46,216 nucleotides of DNA. It comes from a virus. Where the stretch lies: positions 1 through 46,216 of the IMG/VR virus record IMGVR_UViG_3300044982_000019; one strand, given 5' to 3'. Position numbers and translations under genes: made by a program. The notes beneath the pieces are model-generated. The model worked only from the letters and a program-made list of their open reading frames with translations, ran no database searches and was not told where the DNA came from. Of this stretch, positions 1-6,514 are shown piece after piece; the first letter of the stretch is position 1; every line of letters starts with the position of its first letter.

Positions 1-113
1 AAGTGGCGCGGAACGACGGCGTTCGCACCGTCACCGCATGGGTCTAGCGTGAACGAAAACTCGGCGTGCAGCCTCCCGAACAGATCGGGGGGGGGGGGGG
101 TAGAGTGCACGTC
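1..113. repeat. Left copy of the terminal direct repeat (assembly overlap or terminal redundancy)
   Basis: Bases 1-86 match 46103-46188 exactly. A G tract follows (14 G here at 87-100, 15 G at the right end), then near-identical bases with two mismatches just beyond the tract and one near the end of the right copy. The pattern suits a circular or circularly permuted genome whose assembly stopped in a hard homopolymer. With 14 G, a methyltransferase reading frame is continuous across the join. Confidence 0.9.
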
Positions 114-164
114 GGTTATCGTTTTGCCGCCAGGCGGGCAGAGAATAGATGTTCCGACGCTCAT
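1..164 (-). CDS. dam: Phage DNA N-6-adenine methyltransferase (Dam-like), N-terminal part; continues at the right end
   Basis: The start ATG is at 164 and overlaps the ParB-like stop as ATGA. Read leftward through the 14-C tract (minus strand), the frame gives a Ser-Thr-Pro-rich turn, then DLFGRLHAEF and FTLDP, the hallmarks of phage Dam-type adenine methyltransferases. At base 1 the gene continues into the right terminal copy (46102 downward) and stops at 45796, giving about 156 residues in all. The product probably methylates adenine in phage DNA, for example against host restriction. It is last in the regulator/ParB unit and is followed by a terminator. Confidence 0.8.
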   Translation of the reverse strand, partial: MSVGTSILCPPGGKTITDVHSTPPPPDLFGRLHAEFSFTLDPCGDGANAVVPRH

Positions 165-1054
165 GCCACTGTCTCCGCTGCCTTGGAAGCGTCGAACAGG
201 TCGGCGGTCTTCGTGTCCTTCTCGGGCTCGCTGGTCGGCCTGCCGCCGAGAACGAATTCGAGGGCGCCCAGGTAGTCCGGCCCATAGCTCTCAGCCTTCG
301 CCTTGTGCCACTGCGCCTCGATCTGCGCGCGAGTCTTGAGCTTCGGGCCGGGCGCGGCTTGCGGCGTGCCAGCGTGGATCACCTCGCGCTTCGCCTTCGC
401 GCGCGCGTGGCCCTCCTTGCCGACCGTAGCCTTTACGATCTCCTCGACCTTGGCGCGCTGCTGATCCGGGGGCAGGCGGGAGAGGTACTTAGCATCCGAG
501 ACGCCGATGAAGCCTTGCTCGATGGCCTTCTGAACCGGCCTGGCGCAGTCCAGCAGGCTCAGGTGATTCTCGACGGTCTTCGTCGTGACGCCGAATGCCA
601 GGGCGACATTCGTGTCATCCATGCCGCGCGCCTTCATGCGCTGCATCTTGGCCGCGCGCACCATCGGCGGATCGGCCTGGCGGATCTCGTTCGTCGCGAC
701 CATGATGGACATCAGCGCGGCATCGTCGTCACCCTTGCGCGTGGTCGCGGGAACCAGCAGCAGTGGCAGACCCGCGGCGTCGAGGCGCTTGTTCGCCTCC
801 AGCGCATGCCGGACGCGCTGCCGGCCGTCGATGACCAACACGTCGCCAGAGTCGGGATCGCGCGTGACAATGATGGGCTCCAGTACGCCGAAGGTCTGGA
901 TGTTGCGGATCATCGTCTCGTCCAACGGCAGATTGATCCGCTCATCGTAGAGCGGGCTTGCCGGGTCGGTGACGATCACCAGCTTCTCCGGGTAGAACGA
1001 AAGCAGCGAAGTGCTTCCATCGGCGCCGTATGTGTCCTTCGAGTTCTTTCCCAT
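161..1054 (-). CDS. ParB/Spo0J-like nuclease-fold DNA-binding protein
   Basis: 297 residues. A ParB N-terminal domain is seen: the box with VIDGRQR at residues 74-80 and TNEIRQADPP at 121-130, followed by a helix-turn-helix near 148-168. The C-terminus is low-complexity. Phage ParB-like proteins without a ParA partner, as here, are usually regulators or CTP-dependent DNA-binding proteins rather than partition factors. Its stop overlaps the methyltransferase start by ATGA, and a 76-residue gene ends 7 bases upstream, so it sits in one leftward operon with the Cro-like gene. Family assignment is firm; its role is inferred. Confidence 0.85.
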   Translation of the reverse strand: MGKNSKDTYGADGSTSLLSFYPEKLVIVTDPASPLYDERINLPLDETMIRNIQTFGVLEPIIVTRDPDSGDVLVIDGRQRVRHALEANKRLDAAGLPLLLVPATTRKGDDDAALMSIMVATNEIRQADPPMVRAAKMQRMKARGMDDTNVALAFGVTTKTVENHLSLLDCARPVQKAIEQGFIGVSDAKYLSRLPPDQQRAKVEEIVKATVGKEGHARAKAKREVIHAGTPQAAPGPKLKTRAQIEAQWHKAKAESYGPDYLGALEFVLGGRPTSEPEKDTKTADLFDASKAAETVA

Positions 1055-1061
1055 GGTCTTC

Positions 1062-1292
1062 TCAGTTGGTGGATTGGTAGCCGGCGCGCGAGGGCGTGAC
1101 GGTGATTTGCTCGGTGGTGCAGCCCATTCGATGCCCGATGCTCACCTGCGTGACTTCGATTCGAAGCCCGTGGGCGCGCGCCTGACAGGCGATGGACTCA
1201 AGGTGAAGGCGGAGGCGGCGAGCGAGTGGCGACTCGTTGAGTTCGCGCCAGCGTTCCGCCTGGGCCTCCAGACTCGGCAGATCGGCGCTCAC
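1062..1292 (-). CDS. Small hypothetical protein, 76 residues
   Basis: The start is GTG at 1292, overlapping the upstream stop as GTGA, which is the typical junction in this genome. The longer in-frame reading from 1526 is rejected because its first half is an Arg/Ala-rich shadow of the neighbouring gene. The protein is helical and basic (RRLRLHLESIACQARAHGLRIEV) and ends with a short polar tail. I recognise no family. Its position between the Cro-like and ParB-like genes suggests an early accessory role. Confidence 0.6.
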   Translation of the reverse strand: MSADLPSLEAQAERWRELNESPLARRLRLHLESIACQARAHGLRIEVTQVSIGHRMGCTTEQITVTPSRAGYQSTN

Positions 1293-1498
1293 GGCTGCAC
1301 CGCCAGCTCGCGCGCTGCGGCATGCTTGTCGCGCGGCTTGACCAGCACCACACCGAACTCGCTGGCAACGTTGCGGATCTCCAGCGTCATCCCCGCGCCA
1401 CGCGCGCGCCGCAGCAGCGCGCCGGCCTCGTCGGCGATCTCGCGAGCCAGGGCCTCGGCCTCCAGCTCGCGGATTTGCTTCTCGGTCAGGAATCTCAT
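1289..1498 (-). CDS. Small hypothetical protein, 69 residues
   Basis: An AAAGGAGG ribosome-binding site lies 7 bases before the ATG at 1498, so this inner start is preferred to the ATG at 1516, which would put the site inside the gene. The N-terminal half is helical (LTEKQIRELEAEALAREIADEAGALLRRAR) and the C-terminal half a beta-rich segment. No family is recognised. It overlaps the next gene by GTGA and follows the Cro-like gene. Confidence 0.65.
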   Translation of the reverse strand: MRFLTEKQIRELEAEALAREIADEAGALLRRARGAGMTLEIRNVASEFGVVLVKPRDKHAAARELAVQP

Positions 1499-1512
1499 TT
1501 CGTGGCCTCCTT

Positions 1513-1779
1513 TCATGCTTCAGCACCGAACAGACGACGAATCGCCCGGCGCGCCTTCGTGAACATCGAAAGATGCTCCTCGGAGAAGGTTTCCGGGGCC
1601 GGCGCCCAGGCGTCCGGGTCGGCCCTCAGTTCGTAGTTGGTGATCCGCTCCAGGCGAACCTGATGGATCGGCGGAATTCGTTCGCCATCCCAGCGGTTCA
1701 GGGAGTGCTCCGCCAGGCCCAGCGCTCTTGCGAGGTTCCGGCGGGTCTTGAATTTTGCGAGGGCTTCACTCTTGGTCAT
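1513..1779 (-). CDS. P22-Cro-like DNA-binding regulator
   Basis: 88 residues from the ATG at 1779. The N-terminal 45 residues match the small Cro pattern: a helix, then NLARALGLAEHSLNRW as helix-turn-helix, then a short IPPIHQVRLERIT helix. The C-terminal tail is longer than in P22 Cro. There is no CI-like partner in the genome. The gene starts about 7 bases after a promoter -10 (GACACT), so the transcript would have almost no leader. It faces the plus-strand early promoter across a 136-base control region and is the best candidate to bind the shared 19-bp operator. In-frame codons upstream to 1881 lie in the promoter and are not used. Confidence 0.75.
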   Translation of the reverse strand: MTKSEALAKFKTRRNLARALGLAEHSLNRWDGERIPPIHQVRLERITNYELRADPDAWAPAPETFSEEHLSMFTKARRAIRRLFGAEA

Positions 1780-1786
1780 GACGCCG

Positions 1787-1815
1787 AGTGTCCCCCAGAC
1801 GATGCCGTCCCGCAA
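1787..1815 (-). promoter_or_regulatory. Predicted leftward promoter for the Cro-like gene
   Basis: Minus strand: TTGCGG (1815-1810), 17-base spacer, GACACT (1792-1787). Initiation about 7 bases on would be at 1780-1779, at or next to the ATG, implying a leaderless message. The spacer contains a GACG/CGTC dyad, but this site matches the 19-bp operator seen at the other promoters only weakly. Confidence 0.55.
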
Positions 1816-1848
1816 GCGATTTAATCTCAGCCGCGACACATAAACCAC

Positions 1849-1877
1849 TTGCGTCGGCGTGTCCCATGTGGGATACT
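1849..1877 (+). promoter_or_regulatory. Predicted rightward early promoter with 19-bp operator
   Basis: TTGCGT, 17-base spacer, GATACT. The shared element TGTCCCATGTGGGATACTG covers 1860-1878 and includes the dyad TCCCA-TG-TGGGA next to the -10. It precedes the small early genes from 1916. Confidence 0.65.
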
Positions 1878-1915
1878 GCAATCACTGAAGCGAACCAACC
1901 ACCGGAGAACACGCC

Positions 1916-2041
1916 ATGTCGATCATCTTTGAACACCTCGAAGGCGCCCTCGATTGCGCCCAGGCCCTCTACGCCGCCGGCCGCCCATACCGTTTCACCC
2001 GCACGGTGGATGGCGGCTTCGAGATCATCGTCCGCGACTGA
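1916..2041 (+). CDS. Very small early protein, 41 residues
   Basis: The ATG at 1916 is preceded by CCGGAGAAC at suitable spacing, and the gene lies about 39 bases past the -10 of the early promoter. The product (MSIIFEHLEGALDCAQALYA...) has a helix followed by a short beta hairpin. It is too short for family recognition; position, ribosome-binding site and tight packing support it as a gene. Confidence 0.55.
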   Translation: MSIIFEHLEGALDCAQALYAAGRPYRFTRTVDGGFEIIVRD

Positions 2042-2046
2042 GCGCC

Positions 2047-2184
2047 ATGCGGCCGACGAACACCCTCGCGATGATCGTCGCTCGCCAGATCCGCGAGCGC
2101 CACCTCTACATCTACAGCCTCGAGCACGCCCGCCGCTCGATCAAGCTCCTTCGCCAGGAGCGTGCGGCGGGGCGCGCTCTGTGA
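2047..2184 (+). CDS. Very small basic early protein, 45 residues
   Basis: The ATG at 2047 lies 5 bases after the preceding stop, and its own stop overlaps the next GTG start as GTGA. The sequence is strongly helical and Arg-rich (IVARQIRERHLYIYSLEHARRSIKLLRQER). No family is recognised. Such proteins in this position are often host-interaction factors, but nothing here proves it. Confidence 0.5.
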   Translation: MRPTNTLAMIVARQIRERHLYIYSLEHARRSIKLLRQERAAGRAL

Positions 2185-2807
2185 TCCTCGCGCTCTACGT
2201 CGAGACTGACGGCGCCTACTTCGGGTTGACCGGCGTGGAGGCCTGGGACGAGGCGCGGGACGCCCGCAAGGCCTGGGGGCCATCCTCTGCGGTCGCGCAT
2301 CCGCCCTGCCAACGTTGGGGCCGCTTCTGGCATGGGAGCACGCGCAAGCCGCATCAGTTCGAACTTGGCGCTGATGGCGGCTGCTTCGCCCACGCGCATG
2401 ACTACGCGCGCAAATGGGGGGGCATCATCGAGCACCCGATGGACTCGCACGCCTGGGCCGCTTTCGGCATCATCAAGCCGCCGCGTTCGGGCGGCTGGGT
2501 TCCGAGCGGCGACGGCGGCTGGACGTGCTGCGTCTATCAGGGCCACTACGGACACCCGGCCGGCAAGGGAACATGGCTCGTCGTCTATGGCGTGCATCGT
2601 TCCATGCTGCCCGAACTCAAGTGGGGCAAGACCGAACAGCGAATCCACCCGCGAGCACTGGAACTCTACGGCTACGCCAAGGCCCGGCGCGTCGGCATCA
2701 TGGCGATGATGGGCGGGAAGAACAAGATCCGCGACCGCAACGCCACGCCCATTCCGTTCCGAGACATCCTGATCGCCATTGCTCGATCCGTTCACCTGAA
2801 AGGCTGA
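2181..2807 (+). CDS. Dcm-like (C5-methyltransferase-related) phage protein of unknown activity
   Basis: 208 residues from GTG at 2181 (GTGA overlap). It has a Pro-Pro-Cys at residues 41-43 in an AHPPCQRWG context and an Ile-Ile-Glu-His-Pro at 82-86 followed by a Ser/His-Trp segment. This resembles the PPC and ENV motifs of cytosine-C5 methyltransferases as degraded in a family of short phage proteins. The C-terminal half has the conserved-looking YQGHYGHPAGKGTWLVVYGV stretch. The usual SAM-binding glycine loop and a target-recognition domain are not evident, so active methylation is uncertain. Confidence 0.55.
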   Translation: MILALYVETDGAYFGLTGVEAWDEARDARKAWGPSSAVAHPPCQRWGRFWHGSTRKPHQFELGADGGCFAHAHDYARKWGGIIEHPMDSHAWAAFGIIKPPRSGGWVPSGDGGWTCCVYQGHYGHPAGKGTWLVVYGVHRSMLPELKWGKTEQRIHPRALELYGYAKARRVGIMAMMGGKNKIRDRNATPIPFRDILIAIARSVHLKG

Positions 2808-2809
2808 CC

Positions 2810-2959
2810 ATGACCGATACCCGATCCGAACTCGTAGCCAGCCTTGCGCTGATAGAACGCCCGAAGTGGGAAGAGCCCTCGCGCCTGCGCAAGCGCCCGC
2901 CCGTCACGCCGCCGCGCGTCTCGCTGTTCCTGCGCCTGCTGGCGCTCCTGGGGCTGTGA
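2810..2959 (+). CDS. Small hypothetical protein, 49 residues
   Basis: The ATG at 2810 is 2 bases after the previous stop, with GAAAGGCTGACC upstream as ribosome-binding site. It has a charged N-terminal half, a Pro/Arg segment, and a hydrophobic end (VSLFLRLLALLGL) that could be a membrane-associating helix. Its stop overlaps the next ATG by one base. No family is recognised. Confidence 0.5.
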   Translation: MTDTRSELVASLALIERPKWEEPSRLRKRPPVTPPRVSLFLRLLALLGL

Positions 2960-3258
2960 TGCCGGCGCCGCGCCCCACCATTTCGCCCGAGGACGTTCGC
3001 GAACTGCGAGACTTCTTCGACACCCCCGAAGGCCGCCGCGTGCTGAACCGCCTGGGCGAGTCCTACCACCCGAAGGCGCTCCCGGAGCAGCGCGGTGACT
3101 ACTGGAAGCCCAGCCCGCCAGGCTCGACGCCGTTCCCACTGGACTGCGAAGCGGCAGGACAGGAGCCAGTCGACCCGCAACGCCTGTTCCCGTCGCCGCC
3201 GCCGGAGCCGCGCGCCGGCTTCTGGCATCGCTTGCTCCTCCTAATCTGTGGGCACTAG
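2959..3258 (+). CDS. Hypothetical protein, 99 residues
   Basis: The ATG at 2959 shares a base with the preceding TGA. An N-terminal helical segment (SPEDVRELRDFFDTPEGRRVLNRLGESY) is followed by a Pro-rich acidic region and a hydrophobic C-terminal stretch (FWHRLLLLICGH). It has no recognisable domain. It is the last gene before the promoter that drives the recombination gene. Confidence 0.5.
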   Translation: MPAPRPTISPEDVRELRDFFDTPEGRRVLNRLGESYHPKALPEQRGDYWKPSPPGSTPFPLDCEAAGQEPVDPQRLFPSPPPEPRAGFWHRLLLLICGH

Positions 3259-3263
3259 ATCCC

Positions 3264-3293
3264 TTGCGCGACACCTGTCGCGCGTGCGATACT
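3264..3293 (+). promoter_or_regulatory. Predicted promoter/operator upstream of the ERF gene
   Basis: TTGCGC, 18-base spacer, GATACT. The operator-like 19-mer TGTCGCGCGTGCGATACTG spans 3276-3294 with TCGC/GCGA arms, and an extra GACA-CC-TGTC dyad lies just upstream. The ERF gene starts 27 bases beyond the -10. Confidence 0.65.
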
Positions 3294-3319
3294 GTCCCAT
3301 CAACAACAACGGACTCACC

Positions 3320-4042
3320 ATGACCGAAACCACCCAGGCGCCGACGCCGCGCCCCAAGCCTACGAGCATTCACGCCTGCATGATGCAAGCCCAGGACGAG
3401 GTGGCCCGCAGCGGCATCGCGAAGGACAGCATGGCGAACCTGGGCGGCGGCTCCAGGGTCGCGTTTCGTGGCATCGAAGCCGCCATGAACATCATGAGCG
3501 GCATTCTGATCCGCGCCGGCTTGACCGTGACGCCAACCTATTCCGAGTTGCGCATGGAAACGCGCGCCCGCGCCGAGGTCGGCAAGGTGACGCATCATGC
3601 GATGGTTCTCGGAACGTTCAAGTTCACGGCCAGCGACGGCACGAACGCCTCCGCAAGCTGCTACGGAGAGGCTGAGGACACGGGCGACAAGGCCGTGACG
3701 AAGGCGCAATCCGTGAGCTTCCGAACGGCGCTGTTCCAGACGTTCATTGCCCCGACGATGGCAATCGATCCCGAGGACGATGCGACGATCAACGGCGACG
3801 ACGGATCTCCCATCGACGGCGATCCGTCGGAAACTCGCACGCGCCAGGACGCCGCGCCGCCGCCCGCGCGAGCCGAGAAGACCGACTATCCCCGGGAGAA
3901 CTTCGAGAAGAATTACCCCGCATGGAAGGCGAGCGTCGAGAAGGGCGAGAAGACCGCGCAAGAGATCATCGACATGGTGTCCACGCGGTTCGCCCTCAAC
4001 GCCACCCAGGCCGCGAAGATCAAGGCGCTCAAGCGCGCGTAA
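3320..4042 (+). CDS. erf: ERF-family single-strand annealing protein
   Basis: 240 residues. The ERF core is recognisable: VAFRGIEAAMNIM near 48-59, AGLTVTPTY at 66-74, and CYGEAEDTGDKAVTKAQSVSFRTALFQTF at 114-142, the conserved Gly-Glu-x-x-Asp-x-x-Asp-Lys motif with its following helix. It anneals complementary single strands in phage recombination. The C-terminal part (residues ~155-240) is acidic/Pro-rich followed by a small helical domain, as is common in ERF proteins. It works with the nuclease gene downstream, which has its own promoter 5 bases after this stop. Confidence 0.88.
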   Translation: MTETTQAPTPRPKPTSIHACMMQAQDEVARSGIAKDSMANLGGGSRVAFRGIEAAMNIMSGILIRAGLTVTPTYSELRMETRARAEVGKVTHHAMVLGTFKFTASDGTNASASCYGEAEDTGDKAVTKAQSVSFRTALFQTFIAPTMAIDPEDDATINGDDGSPIDGDPSETRTRQDAAPPPARAEKTDYPRENFEKNYPAWKASVEKGEKTAQEIIDMVSTRFALNATQAAKIKALKRA

Positions 4043-4046
4043 TCGC

Positions 4047-4075
4047 TTGCGGGATACTGTCCCGTGTGCGATACT
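4047..4075 (+). promoter_or_regulatory. Predicted promoter/operator upstream of the exonuclease gene
   Basis: TTGCGG, 17-base spacer, GATACT. The 19-mer TGTCCCGTGTGCGATACTG spans 4058-4076, and the spacer also holds GGGA-TACTG-TCCC at 4051-4063. The nuclease ATG is 28 bases from the -10 with only a weak ribosome-binding site. Confidence 0.65.
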
Positions 4076-4102
4076 GTTTGCTCCACAAACCTGACAAATA
4101 CC

Positions 4103-6061
4103 ATGATCACCAGAACCCTCGTCAATCACCCGCAAGGCTCGCTCGAGTGGATGGCCCTTCGGCAAACCGGCTACGGCGCCAGCGAACTCTCGGCGGCCAT
4201 GGGGATCAATCCCTACGTCACGCGGGACGAACTGCTGGCCCGCAAGGCGTCCGGCATCCCCAAGGAATACTCCGACTGGTTCCAAGAGCATGTCCTCGAC
4301 AACGGGCACGCGGTCGAGGCGCTGGCGCGACCATTCGCGGAGGATGAACTCGGAGGCGACGAACTCTATCCGGCCGTCTACCGGGTCGACGGCGTTGTGG
4401 ACGGCGCGCCGCTCATCGCCTCGTGCGACGGACTCACCATGTCGGGCCGCATCGCGTGGGAGTGCAAGCAGTGGAACGCGGCCGACGCCGACCTGATCTC
4501 GGCCGGGTTCCTGCCGGAGAAGCACGAGCCGCAATGTCAGCAGGTCATCCTCGCCTCGGGCGCGGAACGCCTGCTCTTCACCATGTCGGACGGCACGCGC
4601 GAGAACACGCTTCACCTATGGGTCGATCCGGGCGCCGGCTGGCCGCAGAAGATCGCGAGCACGTGGCGCCAGTTCCACGCGGATCGCCTCGCGTGGACGC
4701 CGCCGGCCCCGACTGAAGCGAAGTCTATCGGGAAGGTCATGGATTCGCTTCCGGCCCTGCGAATCCTCGTGAAGGGTGCGGTCGAAGAATCGAATATCGA
4801 CCGCTGGGCCGAGATCGCGCGCACGGTGCTGGGCAGCATCAATCGCACGCTGAACACGGATCAGGACTTCGCCGACGCCAAGCAGGCAATCAAGTGGTGC
4901 GACGAGCAGGAGAAGGCCCTCGAAGCGGCGAAGCAGCATGCGCTCTCGCAGACGGAGAGCATCGACAAGCTATTCAAGACGGTCGACGCGATCAAAGAGG
5001 AGACGCGGCAGATCCGACTGGAGCAGACCAAGCTCGTGGAGAAGCGCGAGGTCGAGCGGAAGACGGAACTCGTCGGCGAGACGGCGGCCGAGTGGAAGGC
5101 ATTCGTGGACTCGAAGAACGCTCTTCTCTCCCCCTATGCGCTGCCGGCCATCGCCACCGACTTCCCCGCGCAGATCAAGAATAAGCGCAGTTTCGAGTCC
5201 ATGTCGAACGCCCTGGGCGTCGAGCTGGCGCGCGTGAAGATCGCAGCGACGGAGATCGCCGATCGCATGGCCGAAAACGCCAAGCTCATCAACGAAAAGG
5301 CGGAATTCCGTTTCCTGTTCAACGATGCCGCGGCGCTGATCCACTACGCGACCGATCACCTCGCGCTGACGATCAAGACTCGGATCTCCGACCACGAGGC
5401 CGAGACGAAGCGCAAGGCCGAGGAGGCAGCGGAGGCCGCGCGCGAGAAGATCCGCGCCGAGGAGGCCGCCAAGCTAAAGGCCGAGCAGGAGGCTCGCGAG
5501 AAGGCTGAACGCGATGCCCAGGCGGAGCGCGACCGCCAGGCCGCCGCCGACCAGAAGCGGATCGATGACGAAGCCGCCGCCGAGCGCCGCCGCCAGGACG
5601 AGGACGGCCGGCGCCAGCGCGAGCAGGCCGAGTCCGACCTGAACAAGCTGGGTCAGGCCGGCGCGCCCGTGGCATCTGCCGCGGCCGAGTCCATCCTGTC
5701 GTCGTCGCTGGAACTCTACGAACAGGCGGCCGGCCATCGCAATGGCGAAGGCGGCCGATACGTCGATCAGACCGGTGGAGTCCAAACCCTCAGCGTTGAC
5801 CTGCCCGCAGAGGTCACCATTGTTGGCAATGTGACCGTTTCCGGCGCCCTCAAGACGGAGCCGGAACACGCCTGGATCAACATCGGCAAGATGAATGAGG
5901 CCTTCGGGTTCTCCGTGACGGTCGACCTGATCGTCAATGAGCTGGGTATCCAGTGGACGCGGACGGAGAGGGCCGTGAAGTTCTGGACGCCGACGCAATT
6001 CGAGGAGATCAAGCGGCGGCTTGCCGAGCGCACGCTGAAGGCGATCCCGATACCCTTTTGA
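4103..6061 (+). CDS. YqaJ/lambda-Exo-like recombination nuclease fused to a long coiled-coil region
   Basis: 652 residues, far longer than the usual 200-350. Residues 1-210 carry the YqaJ fold signs: GASELSAAMG at 25-34, GHAVE with Glu72, Asp109 in SCDGL, and WECKQW with Glu120 and Lys122 (the E-D-ExK metal site). Residues ~240-430 resemble the DUF1351-type coiled-coil proteins found in phage recombination operons. Residues ~433-513 are an Ala/Glu/Lys/Arg helix, and ~555-652 form a separate C-terminal domain. It should resect double-stranded ends for the ERF annealer just upstream. The start is the ATG at 4103, past the promoter; upstream in-frame codons lie in the promoter. Confidence 0.82.
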   Translation: MITRTLVNHPQGSLEWMALRQTGYGASELSAAMGINPYVTRDELLARKASGIPKEYSDWFQEHVLDNGHAVEALARPFAEDELGGDELYPAVYRVDGVVDGAPLIASCDGLTMSGRIAWECKQWNAADADLISAGFLPEKHEPQCQQVILASGAERLLFTMSDGTRENTLHLWVDPGAGWPQKIASTWRQFHADRLAWTPPAPTEAKSIGKVMDSLPALRILVKGAVEESNIDRWAEIARTVLGSINRTLNTDQDFADAKQAIKWCDEQEKALEAAKQHALSQTESIDKLFKTVDAIKEETRQIRLEQTKLVEKREVERKTELVGETAAEWKAFVDSKNALLSPYALPAIATDFPAQIKNKRSFESMSNALGVELARVKIAATEIADRMAENAKLINEKAEFRFLFNDAAALIHYATDHLALTIKTRISDHEAETKRKAEEAAEAAREKIRAEEAAKLKAEQEAREKAERDAQAERDRQAAADQKRIDDEAAAERRRQDEDGRRQREQAESDLNKLGQAGAPVASAAAESILSSSLELYEQAAGHRNGEGGRYVDQTGGVQTLSVDLPAEVTIVGNVTVSGALKTEPEHAWINIGKMNEAFGFSVTVDLIVNELGIQWTRTERAVKFWTPTQFEEIKRRLAERTLKAIPIPF

Positions 6062-6316
6062 CCCAATGCAGTGCGACTAGCGGCGTTGCCCACTGACTGC
6101 ATCACCGGGGTGCCAAGCCGCTAGTTACCCGCCCTCTCGCGAAGGGGGGCAATGGCCCGCGCTAGGGCGTGATCCGGGAACAGCGTTGCAGCCGGACAGA
6201 GGGATGAAAGTTCCTGATTCAAGCGACACACCGTTGAATGGCGGTCAATGACGCCTCTGAGAGCCTGAAGGCCGGCCGGGTGGAATGCCCGGCACCCTCA
6301 ACCACGAAAGGCAATC
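6062..6316 (+). other. 255-base gene-free region with pseudoknot-like and hairpin structure
   Basis: No supported gene. Two perfect complementary pairs interleave: ATGCAGT (6066-6072) with ACTGCAT (6096-6102), and ACTAGCGGC (6076-6084) with GCCGCTAGT (6117-6125), the order expected of an H-type pseudoknot. Further hairpins include CCCT/AGGG near 6132-6146 and GCCGGG/CCCGGC near 6277-6294, just before the next gene. It may be a structured leader, processing site or small RNA between the nuclease and the 6317 gene. I match it to no known riboswitch. Confidence 0.5.
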
Positions 6317-6514
6317 ATGGACTTCCCCGGACAAAACTCCATCGAACTCAACATGGCGACCGTGAAGACGCTCCTCGCCGAACACCTCGGCGATGCGTTC
6401 AAGACGACCGGCCTGCGCATCATCGACGTGTCCTCCAAGAACTACGGCGGCGGCCTGGAGGTCAAGTTCACGACCGACCTGGCCGAGCCGCTCCCGGAAC
6501 AGAGCGAGTCATGA
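6317..6514 (+). CDS. Small hypothetical protein, 65 residues
   Basis: The ATG is preceded by CGAAAGGCAATC. The product (residues 10-50 TVKTLLAEHLGDAFKTTGLRIIDVSSKNYGGGLEVKF) has an alpha/beta look with no recognised family. Its stop overlaps the following gene start as ATGA, so the two are probably translated together. It lies directly behind the structured 6062-6316 region. Confidence 0.6.
   Translation: MDFPGQNSIELNMATVKTLLAEHLGDAFKTTGLRIIDVSSKNYGGGLEVKFTTDLAEPLPEQSES

Noticed and set aside
31-285. 84-codon minus-strand open frame at the left end
   Set aside because: It overlaps the ParB and Dam genes in the wrong frame and depends on the uncertain G tract.
1062-1526. 154-residue reading of the small gene after the Cro-like gene
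   Set aside because: The first half is out-of-frame shadow of the 69-residue gene, whose SD-led start and GTGA junction give a better model of two small genes.
2792-4615. 607-codon minus-strand open frame across ERF and exonuclease
   Set aside because: Arg/Gly/Ala-rich shadow of real plus-strand genes, typical of high-GC DNA; no family pattern and no proper start context.
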